Assembly: GCA_002477465.1 (NCBI GenBank)
Contig: DLPV01000026.1
Span: 1-64,000, forward strand
From: Gammaproteobacteria bacterium UBA7449
GTDB lineage: Bacteria > Pseudomonadota > Gammaproteobacteria > Pseudomonadales > Pseudohongiellaceae
Direction: 5' to 3'
Length of the DNA stretch: 64,000 bases
Shown here: positions 57,968 through 64,000 of the stretch, one piece after another
How positions within the stretch are numbered: the first letter of the stretch is position 1
Layout of the letters: every line of letters starts with the position of its first letter
Made by a program: the position numbers and the translations under genes
Notes under the pieces: generated by a model
What the model was told of the DNA's origin: nothing
Databases searched by the model: none
What the model saw: only the letters and a program-made list of their open reading frames with translations

Positions 57968-60577
57968 CTACACCTGGTTGAGGCGCTCCTCCAGCCACGA
58001 ATGCACGCTATCCAGCGCTGCGGGCAATTTTTCAGGTTCGCTGCCACCAGCCATAGCCATGTCTGGCCTTCCGCCACCTTTGCCCCCCACCTGTTGGGCG
58101 ACCATATTCACCAGCTCACCGGCCTTCACCCGGTCAGTTAAATCCTTACTCACACCGGCCACCAGGTTTACCTTGCCATCACCTGCACTGCCCAGCACGA
58201 TCACAGAGGTACCCAGCTTGTTCTTTAATTGATCCATGGTGTCCCGCAGCGACTTGGGATTAAAACCCTCCAGCTTCGCAACCAACACCTTGGAGCCAGC
58301 CAATTCCACAGCACTTGCACTGAGGTCATCACCAGCGCTTGCCGCCATTTTCGATTTCATTTGCTCGAGCTGTTTTTCCAGGGCCTTATTCTGACTGATC
58401 AGACCAGTCAGCTTGTCGAGAATTTCACCCGTGCCGGATTTAAGCAGTGCCGCAGCATCACGAAGTATCGACTCTTCTCTCTCAACCAGCGCCAATGCTC
58501 CATGCCCTGTGACCGCTTCAATCCTGCGCACACCGGCAGAAATACCTGACTCACTCGTAATCTTGAACAGGCCTATATCACCCGTTCGATCAACGTGACA
58601 GCCGCCGCAGAATTCAATGGAATAGTCGCCACCCATTGAAACGACACGCACCTCATCACCGTACTTTTCACCGAACAGTGCCAGGGCACCCTTTTCACGA
58701 GCCGCCTCAATTCCCATGACTTCCTTGTCCACACCGGAGTTGCTAAGAATTTCGGCGTTCACCTGTTCTTCGATTTGTTTAAGCTCTGCCGCACTGACTG
58801 GAGAATTGTGTGAAAAATCAAAGCGCAACCTGTCGGCTGCGACCAGGGAACCTTTTTGCAGGACGTGAGATCCGAGAACATTGCGAAGTGCTGCATTCAT
58901 TAGATGGGTTGCAGAATGATTCAAGGTAATCGCTGCGCGGTCATTGCCCGCAACCAATGCGCGCACCTGGTCACCAACATTCAGATTACCGCTTGCCAAT
59001 TTGCCGCGGTGCAGGAATACATCCGACTGTTTCTGGGTATCCGATACTTCAAAGCGCGCACTGCTATTTTCCAGAAACCCGCTATCACCGATCTGCCCGC
59101 CGGATTCTCCGTAAAATGGCGTCGAATCGAGAATAACTGTCACCTCTGAATCAACAGGGGCAGTATGCAGTTTTTCATTCGCCAATGAATAGATCCCTAC
59201 TACCCTACCATCGCCCTGAAGGCTGGTGTAACCGGTAAATGCAGTCGCAGCTAGATCTTCGAGGTTGAGCTTGTCTACAGCAGTGAAATGGCTCGCCGCA
59301 CGGGCCTGTTCACGCTGCACCTTCATCGCCGCCTCAAAACCATCCATATCAAGAATGAGATCCTGTTCGCGGGCAATGTCTGCCGTGAGGTCAACAGGGA
59401 ATCCGTAAGTGTCATACAATTTGAATACGGTCTCACCGGCGATAACGTCTCCCTGTAGTTCTGCGATCGCTTTTTCGAGAATGGCCATTCCATTTTCCAG
59501 TGTGCGCGCAAATTGCTGCTCCTCTTCCACAAGGACTTTTTCGACAAATTCCTGTTTTCGGTCCAGCTCTGGATAAGCCTCACCCATAGCGCGAGTAAGA
59601 GACGCCACAATTTCATAGAAGAAGACTTCTTTTACGCCGAGACGGTATCCATGTCTGACGGCGCGCCTCACTATGCGTCTGAGCACATAACCTCTGCCTT
59701 CATTTGAGGGAATGACGCCATCGACAACTAAAAAGGCACAAGACCGTATGTGATCGGCAATAACTCGAAGTGAGTTATTTTCGAGGTCTTGAGTATTGGT
59801 AATTTTGGCGATATCGCGTATTAGTCCAGCGAACAGATCTATCTCATAGTTGCTGTGCACATCCTGAAGCACTGCCGCCAACCTTTCCAAACCGGCACCG
59901 GTATCCACCGACGGCTTGGGCAATGGCATCATCGAGCCGTCGGCTTTACGTTCGAACTGCATAAAGACTAGGTTCCAGATCTCAATGTAGCGGTCCCCAT
60001 CTTCGTCTGGACTACCTGGTGGACCACCGGGAACGTCGGGCCCATGATCATAGAATATTTCAGAACAGGGACCGCAGGGGCCGGTGTCACCCATCGCCCA
60101 GAAGTTATCCTTTTCCCCCAACCAGGAGAATCGGTCTGGGTCGACTTTGATTTCATCCATCCAGATCGCCGCAGCCTCATCGTCTTCCTTGTAAACGGTG
60201 ATCCAGAGTTTCTCCGGAGGCAATCCCAATTCAACAGTCAGAAATTCCCAGGCAAACTGAATAGCCTCACGTTTGAAATAATCTCCGAACGAAAAATTCC
60301 CGAGCATCTCGAAAAAAGTATGGTGGCGAGCCGTATATCCCACATTCTCGAGATCATTATGCTTGCCACCAGCACGCACGCAGCGCTGTGAGCTGGTGGC
60401 CCTGACTCGTTCTCGCTTCTCATCGCCAAGGAATACATCTTTGAACTGCACCATCCCGGCATTAGTGAATAGCAGGGTTGGATCGTTCGCCGGCACCAGT
60501 GGGCTGCTGGATACTATCTCGTGGTCTCGCGCGGCAAAGAATTCGAGAAATTTCTGTCTTATTTCTGCAGATTTCAT
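57968..60577 (-). CDS. alaS: alanyl-tRNA synthetase
   Basis: 869 residues, full length. N-terminal [29 protein letters not shown] and catalytic motifs ([14 protein letters not shown], class II). The editing domain has the [16 protein letters not shown] and [13 protein letters not shown] zinc motifs, and the C-Ala domain ends the protein. It charges tRNA-Ala and edits Ser and Gly. Confidence 0.97.
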   Translation of the reverse strand: MKSAEIRQKFLEFFAARDHEIVSSSPLVPANDPTLLFTNAGMVQFKDVFLGDEKRERVRATSSQRCVRAGGKHNDLENVGYTARHHTFFEMLGNFSFGDYFKREAIQFAWEFLTVELGLPPEKLWITVYKEDDEAAAIWMDEIKVDPDRFSWLGEKDNFWAMGDTGPCGPCSEIFYDHGPDVPGGPPGSPDEDGDRYIEIWNLVFMQFERKADGSMMPLPKPSVDTGAGLERLAAVLQDVHSNYEIDLFAGLIRDIAKITNTQDLENNSLRVIADHIRSCAFLVVDGVIPSNEGRGYVLRRIVRRAVRHGYRLGVKEVFFYEIVASLTRAMGEAYPELDRKQEFVEKVLVEEEQQFARTLENGMAILEKAIAELQGDVIAGETVFKLYDTYGFPVDLTADIAREQDLILDMDGFEAAMKVQREQARAASHFTAVDKLNLEDLAATAFTGYTSLQGDGRVVGIYSLANEKLHTAPVDSEVTVILDSTPFYGESGGQIGDSGFLENSSARFEVSDTQKQSDVFLHRGKLASGNLNVGDQVRALVAGNDRAAITLNHSATHLMNAALRNVLGSHVLQKGSLVAADRLRFDFSHNSPVSAAELKQIEEQVNAEILSNSGVDKEVMGIEAAREKGALALFGEKYGDEVRVVSMGGDYSIEFCGGCHVDRTGDIGLFKITSESGISAGVRRIEAVTGHGALALVEREESILRDAAALLKSGTGEILDKLTGLISQNKALEKQLEQMKSKMAASAGDDLSASAVELAGSKVLVAKLEGFNPKSLRDTMDQLKNKLGTSVIVLGSAGDGKVNLVAGVSKDLTDRVKAGELVNMVAQQVGGKGGGRPDMAMAGGSEPEKLPAALDSVHSWLEERLNQV

Positions 60578-60817
60578 CTGATCAACTTTAAAGTACTGAT
60601 TATCGAATTAGAGTGATTGTCCGGAGCATCCGCCCCGCTCAAAAAGGCACAGAATTATAGCGCTTATTGACTGGAGGTTGCAGGCCTAAGTGCCGGTAAG
60701 TCCTGCAAAAAATGCGAGATTCTTTTGAATCCTGGCCAATTGTCAGGGTTTAACGGAGGACTCCATGCTGTTTATGGAGCGAACATGCTGGTTTTGGCAC
60801 GAGAATTCAGCTTTGGA

Positions 60818-61942
60818 CTAGTCCGAATTCTCTTCATCGCTTCTTCCCAGCAGGCTCGATGAGCTTGGGGTAAAGCTGAAATTGGTGATTATTTTTTCTT
60901 TCGGCACTCGCAGATTGCCGTCACTGGATAGCATGATGGCCACTGGGCGCGTCTGCGGAAAGTGGCTGAGTACAATAGCCACAATGATGAGGAAGGGGAC
61001 GCATAGAAACATGCCAGGGATTCCCCAAATGGCATTCCAAAGTGCGAGATTGAGCAGAATCACAACCGGACTGAGGTTAAAGGACGAGCCCATCAGTCGC
61101 GGCTCCAGAATATTCCCAATACAAATCTGCAGCGCACCAATGCCAAGTAGCACCAAAACAAATAGTGTATATCCATCCGATTGCGCCAGGGCTATGAGGG
61201 CCGGGAAAATCGTTGCGACAATTGAACCTACTGTCGGAATGAAATTAAGTAAAAAAATCAGGAGACCCCAGACTGCAGCGAAATCCACCCCTACCGTAGA
61301 TAGAAATGTAAAACTCAATATTCCAGTCAGAGAACTGGTAAACATCTTGATACTTATGTATTTCTGGATATCGTCCCGAATGCGCGTGATGATGCGATGC
61401 GCCTCATCTTCCCTATCAGGATTACTCACCAGCGCTGAGATTTTATTACTGAAATGCCCCTGCTCAAGGAACAAGAAGCCCAGGTAAATTAGAATCAGCC
61501 CTCCGTTGGCCAGGATGCCAGCAAAAGAGGAGGCTATCGATGTAGCGTAAGAGGGTATATTGATCCAATCGGTGATCAATTCACTGAGACTGCGCTCCTC
61601 GAAGGCAGCGAAGTCAATAAATGGAACTGACTCTAGCCGACGTGTCAAGTTCTCCTGATAGATAGGCGCCACGTCCAACACATCATCTGCCGAGGCACTG
61701 AGAAAATTAACCAGCGCCCAAATCAATAGCAGAAAAGTCAGTAATGACGCCCCCAGGCAGACAGGCATCGGAAATTTGAAACCAGCAACTTCGATTCTGC
61801 TGAATCCGCGGGCCAGGGTATTGATCAGGTACCAGAGCGCAATCGCAATCACTAATGGCAACAGCAGTGACTCACCAACAACAAGAAGGTAAAAAACCAG
61901 GGTTACCAGGACAGCCGAAGCCGTGAAATTGAGGACTTTCAT
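60818..61942 (-). CDS. AI-2E family (PerM-like) permease
   Basis: 374 residues with about eight helices. GILSFTFLSTVGVDFAAVWGLLIFLLNFIPTVGSIVATIFPALIALAQSD is the family core. These proteins export autoinducer-2-like compounds or exchange sodium and protons; the substrate is uncertain. No neighbour gives a clue. Confidence 0.85.
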   Translation of the reverse strand: MKVLNFTASAVLVTLVFYLLVVGESLLLPLVIAIALWYLINTLARGFSRIEVAGFKFPMPVCLGASLLTFLLLIWALVNFLSASADDVLDVAPIYQENLTRRLESVPFIDFAAFEERSLSELITDWINIPSYATSIASSFAGILANGGLILIYLGFLFLEQGHFSNKISALVSNPDREDEAHRIITRIRDDIQKYISIKMFTSSLTGILSFTFLSTVGVDFAAVWGLLIFLLNFIPTVGSIVATIFPALIALAQSDGYTLFVLVLLGIGALQICIGNILEPRLMGSSFNLSPVVILLNLALWNAIWGIPGMFLCVPFLIIVAIVLSHFPQTRPVAIMLSSDGNLRVPKEKIITNFSFTPSSSSLLGRSDEENSD

Positions 61943-62184
61943 AGGGTACTTTTTATAGCGTGCTTTTCATCGGGCACTTATCCTACGCAGAGATCATGCC
62001 CACGAGTTTGAATGACAATCCTTCAATTCGCACTAGTCTGCAGCGCAGAGCCAGGTGTAGGTAATTTTTACACCTTCCTCAGTATTTGCGAAGAATATCA
62101 CATTTTCATTGCCCCACCCTCATTAGTCTATCAGCCTGAAACCCTGTAAATACCTGGCTTGGTATCGAGGCACCTGAGATAGTG

Positions 62185-64000
62185 ATGAAGTTGGAAGGTT
62201 ATTCAAATCTTCTCAAAAGCGGCGAAGGTGGAATGGAGCACGTGTATCGCGGTATCCAGGACTCCCTGCAGCGCCCGGTCGCCATCAAACTGCTGATCAA
62301 TGAGCTCAGCTCTGATGCAGAGGCGCGCAAGCGGTTTGAGCGAGAATCCTACATCATTGCCCGCCTTAATCACGCTAATATCATTCACGTCATAGACCGT
62401 GGCATCACCGGAGATGAGATGCCCTATTTCGTGATGGAATTTGTCGAAGGTATCGATCTCGGTACCGCGATGAAATCGCGCCAACTTGGCCATGGGCATA
62501 AAGTCGACATCATTGTCCAGATTCTGAAGGCGCTTGCCTACGCTCATGGAAACAACGTGATTCACCGCGACATCAAGCCTGACAACATTCTGTGTTGACG
62601 ATGATAACAACATAAAGATTCTAGACTTCGGCATCGCCCAATTTTATGAGGAAATGCGCAAGACCTATGATCGCACCTGCGCTGGCATGGTCATGGGCAC
62701 GTTCAACTATATGTCCCCGGAACAAAAGGAATCAGCAGAGAACGTAACGGCCCAGAGCGATCTGTATTCTGTGGGCGTGCTCATGTACCACCTGTTTACA
62801 GGCAAGCTGCCCAGCGGCCGTTATCCTGACCCAAGCGAACTAAACCCGGATGTATCTGAAGAACTCAATCAGTTGATCCTGCAATGCCTGCAGGAAGACC
62901 CGAATCATCGCCCAGACTCGGCCGAGGAACTCAAAATCCGACTGCTTGCGATTCCCCAGGGCGCCCATATCAATGAGGAGCAGAAGCTGCGGGCAGAGCA
63001 AGGCTTCACGAGTTTTAAATCCAAGTTCCTGCTGCTCGATGTACTGAGAGAAGACCGCTTCGGTGGAGTTTACCTCTACCAGCAAAAGGAAAAAGGCACA
63101 CTCCTGATCGTCAAAAAGAAAGTCAGAGGCAGTTCCGGCTATGAAGCCATGAGCCTGCTGGCTTCAGTGACGCATCCCAATATCGTGAGTACTTTAGGCA
63201 CATTTCGTAATGATGATTTTTTCGTGCTAATCCAGGAGTATATGAGTGGCGGCACGCTGCAGGACAAACTGGCCTTCCATCTAACCTGGCAACAAACACT
63301 TCAGATCGCCAAACAGCTCTGTGAAGCAGTGGTATTCGCTCACAACAACCGCCTTGTTCACGGTCATTTGCGTCCTACCAACGTGCTGTTTGACCCGGAT
63401 AGGTCGGTAAAAGTCACTGACTTCTGGCTACAGGACGATACCAGCGACGTGTAGACGGCCTGTTTCTAATATTTGGAAGGTGAGGATCGCTCCCGGTCAT
63501 TAGATATTTACGCAGTCGGCGTTCTACTCTATCAATTGTTTACCGGATGCTTACCTCGCCGCCGCAATGAAACCGGCTTCGTGATCCGCAAGGCTTTCGC
63601 CAAGTTACCGACAGACATACAGGATCTTATTACCAAAATGCTTTCAACGATTCCTGCAAACAGGAGTCAGGATATTTTGCAGCAGGCGCTTGAGCTATTT
63701 GATAGCCAGCTATCCAAGCGGCAACAGCTATCATTTACTGAGCGCCCTGCACGTGTTAAAAATCGAGTTGCTGATCGCCGCAAAGAAGACCAGTCGAAAC
63801 CTGCAAGACTGTGTAAGGTTACCAAGATCGACACAGTAACGGACGCAGTGAAGCAAATGCCACACAGTCCGGAAGACAGTGAAGCTATCTCCCAATTGGC
63901 TACCAGGAAGAAACAGCCAACAAGTGGAAATCGGGTAAATGTACTGTTCGCCCTGCTCTGCCTTGTGTATGCACAATATCTGTTTCTATTTGATGGTCAG
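62185..64000 (+). pseudogene. broken tandem Ser/Thr protein kinase-pseudokinase gene, running off the window
   Basis: Domain 1 has the P-loop (GEGGMEHVYRG), VAIKLL lysine, HRDIKPDNIL and ILDFG with APE-like MSPEQ. A +1 shift at TGT-TGA-C (62593-62599) breaks the frame between HRD and DFG. Domain 2 from about 63000 has HGHLRPTN for HRD and DFW for DFG, so it is a pseudokinase. In-frame TAG (63452) and TAA (63467) then interrupt it, though the frame is otherwise open to the end (VGVLLYQLFTG, and a terminal helix FALLCLVYAQYLFLF). Three lesions favour a decaying gene. Skipping one T at the first lesion would restore the exact expected length, so recoding there cannot be excluded. Confidence 0.75.

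Noticed and set aside
60763..60819. A short ORF (MLFMERTCWFWHENSALD) with a strong ribosome-binding site
   Set aside because: Only 18 residues, no family, no attenuator-like structure seen; likely chance.

Overview
The window is about 64 kb of a Gram-negative gammaproteobacterial chromosome, GC roughly in the low to mid 50s by eye. Two housekeeping blocks follow the Pseudomonas order: murJ / rpsT / proB-obgE-rpmA-rplU / ispB, and alaS-lysC-csrA next to a tRNA-Ser gene. Together with the many exported hydrolases and the acyl-CoA, itaconate-like and glutathione-dependent enzymes, this suggests a marine heterotroph of the Cellvibrionales/Halieaceae/Pseudomonadales type. That placement is inference from gene content and order.

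Layout. 1-0.7 kb: the end of a decayed integrated element, with two tiny membrane-protein genes and a stump of a tyrosine integrase, abutting tRNA-Arg(CCU). 1-16.4 kb: ordinary chromosomal genes (elaA, putP, a SufR-like regulator, a DUF945 protein, ygiQ, an ExeA-like ATPase, trmJ/suhB, a MATE pump, a B12-radical SAM protein, a nitroreductase, an acyltransferase). 16.4-26 kb: a TetR regulator and a TauE-type permease, then frmA-gloA, folD, an aromatic aminotransferase, DAHP synthase and efpL. 26-33 kb: the cell-envelope and ribosome block. 33.5-37.7 kb: a three-gene operon of exported TPR, peptidase-like and unknown proteins. 37.9-41.3 kb: ETF-ubiquinone oxidoreductase, an exported methyltransferase and a mini DnaJ-type zinc-finger protein. 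41.5-55.7 kb: accessory catabolism, comprising a CoA-transferase, a Tat-exported PLP enzyme, an exported epoxide hydrolase-like protein, a probable selenoprotein, an exported HpaI-type aldolase, an amidohydrolase, a B3-type metallo-hydrolase, and a C5-dicarboxyl-CoA set (acyl-CoA dehydrogenase, CitE-like lyase, MaoC hydratase, divergent mesaconyl-CoA hydratase-like gene). 55.8-62 kb: tRNA-Ser(GCU), csrA, lysC, alaS, an AI-2E family permease. 62.2 kb to the end: a broken tandem Ser/Thr kinase-pseudokinase gene.

Best leads. (1) At 45840-46748 a selenoprotein-B (GrdB/PrdB-like) gene is split only by one in-frame TGA. The TGA sits at the first position of a UxxC motif and is followed at the right distance by a perfect 7-bp hairpin with a G-U apical loop, as in a bacterial SECIS. 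(2) An 87-nt four-hairpin repeat occurs twice, each copy 66-70 nt beyond a tRNA gene and its terminator. Every difference between the copies lies in a loop or preserves pairing, and one hairpin has different arms in the two copies yet the same size. (3) SuhB has lost all its catalytic metal ligands while keeping its place beside trmJ, suggesting that only its role in rRNA antitermination is under selection. (4) The integrase stump beside tRNA-Arg, the very small zinc-finger gene and several gene remnants lie in stretches that look empty on a conventional map.
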